Notes under the pieces: model-generated | Databases searched by the model: none | Seen by the model: the letters and a program-made list of their open reading frames with translations, nothing else | What the model was told of the DNA's origin: nothing | Shown: positions 24,819-31,271 of the stretch, in pieces | How the letters are laid out: every line of letters starts with the position of its first letter | Numbering within the stretch: position 1 is the first letter of the stretch | Made by a program: the position numbers and the translations under genes | NCBI GenBank assembly: GCA_017461005.1 | Contig: JAFTZU010000047.1 | Location: forward strand, 1-42,442 | Reading direction: 5' to 3' | Source of the DNA: Clostridia bacterium | GTDB taxonomy: Bacteria; Bacillota; Clostridia; Oscillospirales; Acutalibacteraceae | DNA: 42,442 nucleotides

Positions 24819-25313
24819 ATGAAAAATAACGTCATCCTCATCGGGATGCCCGGCTGCGGAAAGAGCACCATCGGCGTCCTGCTGGCGAAAAACCTCGCGT
24901 ACGGGTTCCTCGACTCGGACCTCGTCATTCAGGAACAGTCCGGCCGCAAACTGCAGGACATGATCAACGACATGGGCCCCGAAGCCTTCGCCGCCTTCGA
25001 GGACGCCGTCAACTCGACACTCATCCCGCAGAACACGGTCATCGCGACCGGCGGCTCCGCGGTCTACGGCGCTCGAGCCATGGCCCATTTCAAGGAGATC
25101 GGCACCATCGTGTACCTGAAGGCCTCCTACGAAGAGATCGAGAAACGGATCAAGAACTTCGAGACCCGCGGCATCGTCATCCCGGAAGGCCAAACGTTCC
25201 GGGACGTCTACGAGGAACGCACGGCGCTCTACGAGAAGTACGCGGACATCACGGTCGACGTCGACCATCCCGACATCTGGGACATCGTCGAGGACATCAC
25301 ATCAAAACTATAA
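24819..25313 (+). CDS. Shikimate kinase-like P-loop kinase, substrate uncertain
   Basis: 164 residues from ATG 24819, 8 bases after CAGGAGGG. The P-loop GMPGCGKST (residues 9-17) and FLDSDL (D32, D34) match shikimate kinases, as does an ATGGSAVY segment. Several substrate-site features differ. The FR arginine of the GExxFRxxE motif is Ala (GPEAFAAFE, A58). The GGG motif is GGS. The lid has RGIVIPEGQTF in place of an RPLL-type segment. The fold and kinase activity are likely, but phosphorylation of shikimate is doubtful. No other aromatic amino acid gene is near. It is monocistronic with its own terminator. Confidence 0.78.
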   Translation: MKNNVILIGMPGCGKSTIGVLLAKNLAYGFLDSDLVIQEQSGRKLQDMINDMGPEAFAAFEDAVNSTLIPQNTVIATGGSAVYGARAMAHFKEIGTIVYLKASYEEIEKRIKNFETRGIVIPEGQTFRDVYEERTALYEKYADITVDVDHPDIWDIVEDITSKL

Positions 25314-25336
25314 CCTCTGAGCCCCGGCTCATCCAT

Positions 25337-25373
25337 GCTCTGAAAGCCTGTCTTTCGGAGCTTTTATACTTTT
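25337..25373 (+). terminator. Rho-independent terminator after the kinase-like gene
   Basis: GCTCTGAAAG (25337-25346) pairs with CTTTCGGAGC (25352-25361) with one G-T pair, followed by TTTTATACTTTT. Confidence 0.9.
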
Positions 25374-25641
25374 ACAACTCAGAATTTGTCAAGACCTCGC
25401 ATTGGCGATTTACCTCTCAATACCAGCACCACTGCCAAAGCTTCCTCGGTGATATCCGCGTTCCAGCAGAGCTGTCCGCGTATTTGAGGTGCCACATTGC
25501 TCCAATGCTGTCAAGGGGACGCCCGCGTCCCGCCTCCAAGGCGGTTCTCACCCTGTGACAGCACCTCCACCCCGTGGCATGGGCCAGACAACAGGCCAAA
25601 GGGGCACTCCGGCCCTTCGGCCTGCATACAGACTTGGGAAG
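25374..25641. other. Non-coding segment with GC-rich foldable core (25486-25567)
   Basis: No convincing gene. The core can fold into a branched structure. GAGGTG (25486-25491) pairs with CACCTC (25562-25567). GCTGTCA (25507-25513) pairs with TGACAGC (25556-25562). Inside, two hairpins form: GGGACG/CGTCCC (25516-25521, 25526-25531) and CCGCC/GGCGG (25530-25534, 25540-25544). To the right, CCAC/GTGG, GGGCC/GGCC and AAGGG/CCCTT pairings continue to the start of the hairpin array. An 80-codon minus-strand frame (25417-25659) crosses it but looks like chance. Strand and function are unknown; a structured RNA or an end of a mobile element are both possible. Confidence 0.45.
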
Positions 25642-26470
25642 GCAACTGAGAAGGCTCATTTGCGCGATCTTAGTTGTCTTTCCAGAGAATGAGAACTGCT
25701 TCTCGTCAGAAAAAGCAACTAAAGCATCTGTTCATGCTTGTTTTTAGTTGCCTGTTTCACCTGACTGGAACAACAACTTCGCCGAAAAAGCAACTAGAAT
25801 ACCAAAATTTCCAATTCTTAGTTGTCATATTAAAAGACTTGTGTCCGTACACACAAAAGATAAGCAACTAAGGAAGACGCACACCATGTTTCTTAGTTGC
25901 CTTTTTAAATGTCAGCAAGTTTCCAAAAACAAAATTTGGCAACTATAACCGCTTCGCCTGGTGTTATTTAGTTGCTTTTTTGAATCACTTCGCTTTCCAG
26001 TAATTTTAAAAAACAACTAAGATGATTAACCTCAAGAATCTTAGTTGCCATCCGCTGGAGTGCCTTTCAGCCAAAACGGAAAAGACCAAACTAATTAGCT
26101 GAACCTTTGGAAGCTGTCTGGTAACCATTTCCTATTTTTCAGCTAAAGAAACCAGGAAGGCTTCTTTTAGCTGAGCTTTTTAGAATGTGAACGCCACTAC
26201 TTCTGAATCTTTCAGCTAAGTTCAAGAGGGGAGATTATTCTTAGCTGAAAGATTCTTGGGCTGCTCGCAGATCAATTGGCTGAACTTCAGCTAAGAACAA
26301 AAGAATCGCTTTGGCTTAGCTGAATAATGGTACAGTTCCCTTGGTCAAAAGAGCTTTTCTTCAGCTAAAATTCCGTTGCAAAAGGGTCTTAGCTGAATAA
26401 TTTGGAAAAGTAGTCAGAACCGGTTGCAACGCTTCAGCTAAAGTATTTAGTACATGCATTTCTGGCTAAA
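25642..26470. repeat. Array of 12 regularly spaced inverted-repeat units, about 74 bp each
   Basis: Each unit is a left arm, 20-21 unrelated bases, an inverted right arm, then 34-38 unrelated bases. Block A (six units) has GCAACTAA / TTAGTTGC: left arms at 25642, 25715, 25790, 25864, 25939, 26013; right arms at 25670, 25744, 25818, 25893, 25968, 26041. Block B (six units) has TTCAGCTAA / TTAGCTGAA: left arms at 26066, 26138, 26211, 26286, 26360, 26433; right arms at 26095, 26167, 26241, 26316, 26389 and a degenerate one at 26462. Unit period is 72-75 bp throughout, except a 53-bp step at the block junction. Arms can pair as 8-9 bp stems, extended in several units. No gene fits the region, and no Cas or transposase gene is in the window. 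Confidence 0.88.
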
Positions 26471-26503
26471 CTATTTGTTATCTACAGCTGGGAGAGAAAT
26501 TCA

Positions 26504-26586
26504 GCAGGCAGGGTCGTGGAACGCCGCAGGTTCGGAGTTCGGGTTCTAAAGCCCGGGCTCTCGAACCTTTCCACCTGCCCGCCTGC
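26504..26586. other. Long rod-like GC-rich hairpin at the right edge of the array
   Basis: Nested pairings run nearly end to end: GCAGGC/GCCTGC (26504-26509, 26581-26586), GGG/CCC (26511-26513, 26578-26580), GTGGAA/TTCCAC (26516-26521, 26569-26574), GGTTCG/CGAACC (26529-26534, 26562-26567), GAG/CTC (26535-26537, 26558-26560) and CGGG/CCCG (26540-26543, 26552-26555). No T-run follows on the plus strand, so it is not a plain terminator. It may be a structured RNA domain or the end of an element. Confidence 0.6.
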
Positions 26587-26740
26587 GTCGATCAGTGTGC
26601 GCGGGCGCACGAACACTATGTAGTGGCCGAAAGCCGAACAACCATTTCAACTAGTTTCAACTTAGGAAGAGCAGCTAACCCCAGTTTGACGAGCTCGTCA
26701 ACTTTCTGTTTATAGATGCTTTAACCTGATGGTTTAACAT
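26587..26740. other. Non-coding segment with 16-bp palindrome and possible minus-strand promoter
   Basis: GTGCGC/GCGCAC and GGC/GCC mini-hairpins lie at about 26597-26635. Degenerate array-like arms (CAACTAG 26648, GCAGCTAAC 26671) lie further right. TTGACGAGCTCGTCAA (26686-26701) is a perfect 16-bp palindrome. On the minus strand, TTAAAC (26737-26732), a 17-bp spacer and TATAAA (26714-26709) form a weak promoter candidate whose start would fall at the palindrome. Transcription would then run leftward through the array. This is tentative. Confidence 0.35.
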
Positions 26741-26770
26741 AAAAGCCCACACCGAAAGGTGTGGGCTTTC
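26741..26770. terminator. Terminator after guaB, symmetrical
   Basis: A perfect 12-bp stem AAAGCCCACACC (26742-26753) / GGTGTGGGCTTT (26758-26769) with a GAAA loop on the plus strand (TTTC on the minus strand) and a TTTTAT tail on the minus strand. Confidence 0.93.
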
Positions 26771-26780
26771 ATTATGCCTT

Positions 26781-28283
26781 TTAGACGTTGGACGTGGTGT
26801 CCTTGGTGATGACGTCGTGGGCGCCGCCTTCGACGATGGAGGTGGAGGAGACGACAGTCAGCTTGGCTTTCTCACGGAGTTCCGGGATGCTCAGAGCGCC
26901 GCAGTTGCACATGGTGGAGCGGACCTTGGCGAGGGTGGTGTAAACGCCATCCTTCAGGGAGCCGGCGTAGGGGACGTAGGAGTCGACACCTTCTTCGAAG
27001 GAGAGCTTCTTGTCGCCGCCCATGTCGTAGCGCTGCCAGTTGCGGGCACGGTTGGAGCCTTCGCCCCAGTACTCTTTGACGTAACGACCGTTGATGCGGA
27101 TCTTGTTGGTCGGGGACTCGTCGAAGCGGGAGAAGTACCGGCCGAGCATCAGGAAGTCGGCGCCCATGGCGAGGGCAAGGGTGACATGGTAGTCATGGAC
27201 GATGCCGCCGTCGGAGCAGACCGGAACATAGATGCCGGTTTCCTCATAGTACTTGTCTCTGGCTCTGCAGACGTCGATGAGCGCAGTGGCCTGGCCTCGA
27301 CCGATGCCCTTGGTCTCACGGGTGATGCAGATGGAGCCGCCGCCGATACCGACTTTGATGAAGTCCGCGCCGCAGTCAGCGAGGAAGCGGAAACCTTCTT
27401 CGTCGACCACGTTGCCGGCGCCGCACTTGACGGTGTCACCGTAACGGTCCTTGATCCACTTGAGAGTGCGTCTCTGCCACTCGGAATAACCTTCGGAGGA
27501 GTCGATGCAGAGGACATCTGCGCCGGCTTCGACGAGGGCGGGGACACGCTCTTCGTAGTCTCTCGAGTTGATGCCGGCACCGACGACGTAGGACTTGTGC
27601 TCGTCGAGGAGTTCCAGCTTGTTTTCATGATGGGTGTCGTAGTCCTTGCGGAACACGAGGTAGGCGAGGTGATCGTTCTCGTCGACCAGGGGCAGGTTGT
27701 TGAGCTTGTTCTCCCAGATGATGTCGTTGGCATCTTTCAGAGAAGTCGTATCAGGGGCAGTGATGAGCTTCTCCCGGGGAGTCATGAACTCTTTGACCTT
27801 GGTGGCCGGGTCCATTCTGGAGACTCTGTAGTCCTTGGAACCGACGATGCCGAGGAGTTTGCCGTTCGCGGTACCGTCTTCGGTGATGGCGACGGTGGAG
27901 TGGCCGGTGCGCTCTTTCAGGGTGAGGACATCGGCAAGGGTATCGTCCGGAGTCAGGTTGCTCGTGGAGACGATGAAGCCCTTCTTGTAGTTCTTGACGC
28001 GGGCGACCATGGCAGCCTCAGACTCGATGGACTGGGAGCCGTAGATGAAGGACACGCCGCCTTCTTTGGCCAGTGCGATGGCCATGGTGTCGTTGGAGAC
28101 CGCCTGCATGATGGCGGAGACCATGGGGATGTTCAGAGTGATGGCCGGTTCTTCGCCTTTCTTGAACCGGACCAGGGGCGTACGAAGGTCTACATTGGCG
28201 GGAATATAATCGCCGGAAGAGAAACCGGGGACAAGAAGATACTCACCAAAAGTTCTGGACGGTTGATCGAAATAATAAGCCAT
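26781..28283 (-). CDS. guaB: IMP dehydrogenase
   Basis: A 500-residue enzyme of normal length that oxidises IMP to XMP with NAD, the first committed step of GMP synthesis. The TIM-barrel core begins with [10 protein letters not shown] and [30 protein letters not shown]-pair insert lies near residues 105-220. The catalytic loop [10 protein letters not shown] holds C319. [29 protein letters not shown] segment and the mobile flap ([14 protein letters not shown]) follow. The flap has Arg-Tyr in place of the more usual layout, so it belongs to a divergent GuaB subgroup. AAAGGGG lies 6 bases before ATG at 28283. It has its own promoter and terminator. Confidence 0.96.
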   Translation of the reverse strand: MAYYFDQPSRTFGEYLLVPGFSSGDYIPANVDLRTPLVRFKKGEEPAITLNIPMVSAIMQAVSNDTMAIALAKEGGVSFIYGSQSIESEAAMVARVKNYKKGFIVSTSNLTPDDTLADVLTLKERTGHSTVAITEDGTANGKLLGIVGSKDYRVSRMDPATKVKEFMTPREKLITAPDTTSLKDANDIIWENKLNNLPLVDENDHLAYLVFRKDYDTHHENKLELLDEHKSYVVGAGINSRDYEERVPALVEAGADVLCIDSSEGYSEWQRRTLKWIKDRYGDTVKCGAGNVVDEEGFRFLADCGADFIKVGIGGGSICITRETKGIGRGQATALIDVCRARDKYYEETGIYVPVCSDGGIVHDYHVTLALAMGADFLMLGRYFSRFDESPTNKIRINGRYVKEYWGEGSNRARNWQRYDMGGDKKLSFEEGVDSYVPYAGSLKDGVYTTLAKVRSTMCNCGALSIPELREKAKLTVVSSTSIVEGGAHDVITKDTTSNV

Positions 28284-28335
28284 AAGATACCCCTTTTTTC
28301 GCGATGCAAAATAGTGTGAAAAATATATTTTAATA

Positions 28336-28363
28336 ATTATAAATTATGAAACAGAAATGTCAA
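28336..28363 (-). promoter_or_regulatory. guaB: Sigma-A-type promoter for guaB
   Basis: On the minus strand, perfect TTGACA (28363-28358), a 16-bp spacer and perfect TATAAT (28341-28336). Confidence 0.85.
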
Positions 28364-28407
28364 TGATAAACGACAAGAAATAAAGTTCACAGACTGGAAA
28401 AACAGTA

Positions 28408-28438
28408 TAAAAGAAAGGACCTCGCAAGAGGTCCTTTT
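28408..28438 (-). terminator. Rho-independent terminator after the SCP2-like gene
   Basis: A 10-bp stem AAAGGACCTC (28414-28423) / GAGGTCCTTT (28428-28437) with a GCAA loop and a TTTCTTTT tail on the minus strand. Confidence 0.92.
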
Positions 28439-28448
28439 CGTTACTGTC

Positions 28449-29063
28449 TTATTTCTTGGCAGCGGTCTTTTTGGCAGCCGGCTTCTTCGCGGCAGTCTTG
28501 GTCGCAGTCTTCTTCTCGGCAGCTTTCGGAGCAGCTTTCTTTTCAGCAGCTTTCTTCGGAGCAGCAGCCTTCTTCTCAGCGGCCTTTTTCGGAGCAGCAG
28601 CCTTCTTGGCAGCCGGCTTCTTCTCTTCGACTTTCTTCTCGGCAGCCTTCTTCGGAGCAGCAGCCTTCTTGGTCGCAGTCTTCTTCGCAGCCGGTTTCTT
28701 GGCAGCGGTCTTCTTGGCGGCAGGCTTCTTAGCAGCAGCCTTCTTCTTCATACCCATGACAGCGAGAGCGTGGGCAGTGTTGCCGTTGACCGTGACAAGG
28801 CCACGGAACATAGCGTCAGGACCATCAAGTTTGCCTGCGAGCAGGTCCTTCAGAGTGGCAGCCGCCGCAGCGATGTTGACGGTGTTGTCCACATAGTCAT
28901 AGGGTTCCACAGCGAAGTTGCCGTCGATGTTGGCGATGTAGAAAGTACCGCCGCAGTCTTCGTCGGTCATGGTGACCTGCATGGCAAGGTCGGTGGGAAG
29001 TTCAGAAGCGTTGCGCTTTTCGAGCTCTTTCTTGAATTCTGCAAATTTCTTTTCGAATGTCAT
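28449..29063 (-). CDS. SCP2-like domain fused to a histone-H1-like Lys/Ala-rich tail
   Basis: A 204-residue protein in two parts. Residues 1 to about 104 resemble the SCP2 sterol-carrier/lipid-binding fold (LPTDLAMQVTMTDEDCGGTFYIA, VEPYDYVDNTVNIAAAAATLKDLLAGKLD, FRGLVTVNGN). Residues about 105-204 are almost only Lys, Ala, Pro, Thr and Glu, in AAKKPAAKKTAAKK-type repeats typical of histone-H1-like DNA-binding tails. TGGAGGA lies 8 bases before ATG at 29063. The tail would bind DNA or RNA non-specifically, while the SCP2 part may bind a hydrophobic ligand (both inferred). Such tails vary in length by repeat slippage. I know this pairing only as separate families, so the fusion is notable. Confidence 0.85.
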   Translation of the reverse strand: MTFEKKFAEFKKELEKRNASELPTDLAMQVTMTDEDCGGTFYIANIDGNFAVEPYDYVDNTVNIAAAAATLKDLLAGKLDGPDAMFRGLVTVNGNTAHALAVMGMKKKAAAKKPAAKKTAAKKPAAKKTATKKAAAPKKAAEKKVEEKKPAAKKAAAPKKAAEKKAAAPKKAAEKKAAPKAAEKKTATKTAAKKPAAKKTAAKK

Positions 29064-29125
29064 GTTCAGATTCCTCCATTAAAACAACTTGGATACAAAA
29101 TTGGATACAAAAGATATATAGATAT

Positions 29126-29157
29126 CAGTCAGCCGGGTCGCAGTTCCCGGCTGACTG
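29126..29157 (-). terminator. Terminator-like hairpin after the PpiC gene
   Basis: A 12-bp perfect stem CAGTCAGCCGGG (29126-29137) / CCCGGCTGACTG (29146-29157) lies between the PpiC stop and the SCP2-like gene. No clean T-run follows on the minus strand, so partial read-through is possible. A direct repeat TTGGATACAAAA lies just left of it. Confidence 0.6.
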
Positions 29158-29177
29158 TCGCTGCTGAAAGTGCAGTC

Positions 29178-31037
29178 TTATTCTTCGTCACCTGCAGAGA
29201 TGACGGAGGCGTCGGAGAGAGCGCCGGAAGAGGCGTTCAGGCCGGCATTGGTGATGACCGTCTCGGCGGCTTTCTGGATGCGTTTTCCAACGACTTTGAC
29301 CCAGTGTTCGGAGACCTTGGTCTCGTCCGCCTTGATGGTGCTCTCGATGTACTTGTCGAACTTCGCGGAAGCCAGGGCGTCACGGACGGTGTTCTTCCAG
29401 ACCGGATCCTTGGACTTGCTGGACAGGTACATGACATGGTAACCGTAGTCGGTCTTGATGACGCCCGAATCGCCCTTCTTGCGGCCGTCGGCGAAGCACC
29501 AGTTCAGGAAGGGTTCGACATAGTTGGAGTCCTTCGTGACGTTCTCATAGAGACCGCCGTTCTCCTTGGAGCCGGTGTCCTCGGTGAGCTTGGTGGCGAG
29601 GGAAGCGAAGGAAGCGTCGGTGGCTTTGCCTTTCTTCCACTTGGCAAGGGTGTCGTCAGCCAGTTTCTTGGCTTCTGCGTCGGTGTGACCGGTCTCGGTC
29701 TCGGTGGCATCGGAATCAGCGCCGTCGGTGACCATGAAGAGGATCTGGCGGACGTTGACCGGATACTGGTTGTCACGTTTCATGACGTTTTCCATACAGT
29801 AGATATGGTAGGTGGCGATGCCGTTGTCGTCCTTGACTTCGAACAGCTGCTTGTCGCCGGACTTGCGGTCGGAGCTGAAGGCCCAGTCCGCAGCCTCTTC
29901 GGAAACGTAATCGTGGATCGCGGTGTAGTTGGTGTCATCCATGGACGAGTAGGAAGCATCGTCTTTCATGAGTTCCTTCTGGTCCTTGTCATCGGTGGCG
30001 TCGTAAGCCATCTGCGTGAAGTTGGAGAGGTTGACGCTCTCGAGGAAGGCCTGCGCCTTCTTCTTCAGTTCGGCATTGGCTTTCTTGATGTCATCCTTGG
30101 ATGCTTTATCGTCAGCAGAGATGCTGTTGTTGAAGGTGAAGTTGCGGATGTCGACGGTGGTATAGTCTTTGGCGTTCTCGTTGAATTCCTTCTCGATCTC
30201 GTCGTCGGTGATGTCCTTCGCGAGTTCCTTCTGCTTGTCTTCCTTGTAGCGGTTGACGATGGTCTGCTTCGTGTAGATCTTCTTGAGAAGGGCAGGGCTC
30301 ATGCCGCGGCCGTAGTTGGTGCGGAGATAAGCGTCGAGGGAATAGGAGTCGTCGTCCGCGTTCTTCTGCAGGCTCTCGACGAACTCGTCGAGCTCTTTCT
30401 GCTCGGACTTGGTGAGCTCATAGCCTTCCGCCAGTGCCTTCTTGTACAGCATGGTGGAGGAGTTGGCTTCCTTCAGGGATTCCTGTTCGAAGTAATCGGC
30501 CCAGGTCGGGTGATCGCCATACTTCTTGTCGATGGTGAGGCCGGCCTCTTCGTTCGGCTCGAATTCCTGGTCCTGCGGAGTCTTGGTGTAGTCGTAACCG
30601 GTCATCATCTTGCCGGCGCCGGTGCCATAGTACGAACCGTAATACTGCTCATACTGCTGAGACATCTGATAATAGTAATTGAAATACATTCTGTTGTAGT
30701 ACTCGTACTCGGCAACAGAGATGCGGTCGCCGTCCGCGGTCTTCTCGGCAGCGATGGCGCGGTCGAAGACGCCAAAGAAAGTGCAGAGAGCGATGGCGAG
30801 CACCACAAGAACGGCACAGAGGGGGATGAGGATGCGACGTGCCTTCTGACCCTTGGTCATGTTGCGGCGTTTCTTTTCCTTCGCGGCCTGACGTTCATTG
30901 GACTTTTCGATGCTGGCCTTGCGCTTTTCGCGAGCTTCGAGAGCCTTGGCAGCCTTCTTTTCCTTTTTGGCTTTCTGGTCCTGGATCTTCTTCAGTTCCT
31001 TCTCAGCCTTTTTCTCAGTTTTGGTTTCGTTCGCCAT
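29178..31037 (-). CDS. Membrane-anchored PpiC-type peptidyl-prolyl isomerase (PrsA/SurA-like foldase)
   Basis: A 619-residue protein. Residues 1 to about 65 are a cytoplasmic, highly charged Lys/Glu/Ala region likely to form a coiled coil. One membrane helix follows (about 67-90, RILIPLCAVLVVLAIALCTFFGVF). The outer part has a SurA-N-like helical region with Tyr-rich stretches (MYFNYYYQMSQQYEQYYG). A parvulin domain lies from about residue 428 (VRQILFMV, R430) through GSKENGGLYENVTKDSNYVEPFLNWCF and TDYGYHVMYLSS near 545. It would help exported proteins fold, for example the repeat proteins of this genome. It is a single-pass type II protein, not a lipoprotein like PrsA. CAGGAGG precedes ATG 31037 by 9 bases. 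Confidence 0.9.
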   Translation of the reverse strand: MANETKTEKKAEKELKKIQDQKAKKEKKAAKALEAREKRKASIEKSNERQAAKEKKRRNMTKGQKARRILIPLCAVLVVLAIALCTFFGVFDRAIAAEKTADGDRISVAEYEYYNRMYFNYYYQMSQQYEQYYGSYYGTGAGKMMTGYDYTKTPQDQEFEPNEEAGLTIDKKYGDHPTWADYFEQESLKEANSSTMLYKKALAEGYELTKSEQKELDEFVESLQKNADDDSYSLDAYLRTNYGRGMSPALLKKIYTKQTIVNRYKEDKQKELAKDITDDEIEKEFNENAKDYTTVDIRNFTFNNSISADDKASKDDIKKANAELKKKAQAFLESVNLSNFTQMAYDATDDKDQKELMKDDASYSSMDDTNYTAIHDYVSEEAADWAFSSDRKSGDKQLFEVKDDNGIATYHIYCMENVMKRDNQYPVNVRQILFMVTDGADSDATETETGHTDAEAKKLADDTLAKWKKGKATDASFASLATKLTEDTGSKENGGLYENVTKDSNYVEPFLNWCFADGRKKGDSGVIKTDYGYHVMYLSSKSKDPVWKNTVRDALASAKFDKYIESTIKADETKVSEHWVKVVGKRIQKAAETVITNAGLNASSGALSDASVISAGDEE

Positions 31038-31070
31038 TCGACTAAACCTCCTGTAAAAAACATTTTATAA

Positions 31071-31099
31071 ATGATACATCAACCGAACGCATAGTACAA
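31071..31099 (-). promoter_or_regulatory. Candidate promoter for the PpiC gene
   Basis: On the minus strand TTGTAC (31099-31094), 17-bp spacer, TATCAT (31076-31071). Confidence 0.5.
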
Positions 31100-31164
31100 T
31101 GTTGAAAATAACGCAACATCTTCCAATTTTAGTGGATTTTTTTGACAAAATGCCAATATCTAGT

Positions 31165-31196
31165 GGCGATTTGCGGAAATGAAAAGTGAAATCGCC
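31165..31196. promoter_or_regulatory. Perfect 8-bp dyad upstream of the aminotransferase gene
   Basis: GGCGATTT (31165-31172) and AAATCGCC (31189-31196) are separated by 16 bases and followed by GATTTTTC. It lies between two divergent promoters, just upstream of the -35 box at 31214, so it may be an operator or a short transcript end. Confidence 0.35.
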
Positions 31197-31213
31197 GATT
31201 TTTCATGGCAAAG

Positions 31214-31242
31214 TTGCAAAGCGTCATTATTTTCTGTATTAT
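31214..31242 (+). promoter_or_regulatory. Sigma-A-type promoter for the aminotransferase operon
   Basis: TTGCAA (31214-31219), 17-bp spacer, TATTAT (31237-31242). Confidence 0.7.
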
Positions 31243-31271
31243 GTTAGCAGTTTTTGGAAAGAAGGTTCTCC

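Noticed and set aside
25362-25391. Minus-strand promoter-like TTGACA with TATAAA
   Set aside because: It would transcribe leftward, antisense through a terminator into the kinase-like gene; spacing is 18 bp and no target gene exists. Probably chance.
25417-25659. Minus-strand frame of 80 codons before the array
   Set aside because: No ribosome site, odd composition (many Cys, Trp, Arg), and it coincides with strong self-complementary DNA. It might be part of a dispersed repeat, but I cannot support a gene.
25674-25948. Two plus-strand reading frames of 65-66 codons inside the array
   Set aside because: They cross the repeat units without regard to the period, have no good ribosome sites, and show composition of AT-rich non-coding DNA.
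25642-26470. CRISPR array
   Set aside because: Arms are only 8-9 bp, alternate in orientation and have two insert sizes; no Cas gene is in the window. TIGR-type guide arrays were also considered, but as I recall them their unit is about half this length, and no Tas-like gene is seen.
26504-26586. tRNA-like gene
   Set aside because: It contains a GGTTCG segment, but there is no cloverleaf with an anticodon arm; the sequence folds as one rod.
26741-26770. Part of the hairpin array
   Set aside because: Sequence and perfect 12-bp stem with a short tetraloop mark it as the guaB terminator, unrelated to the array arms.
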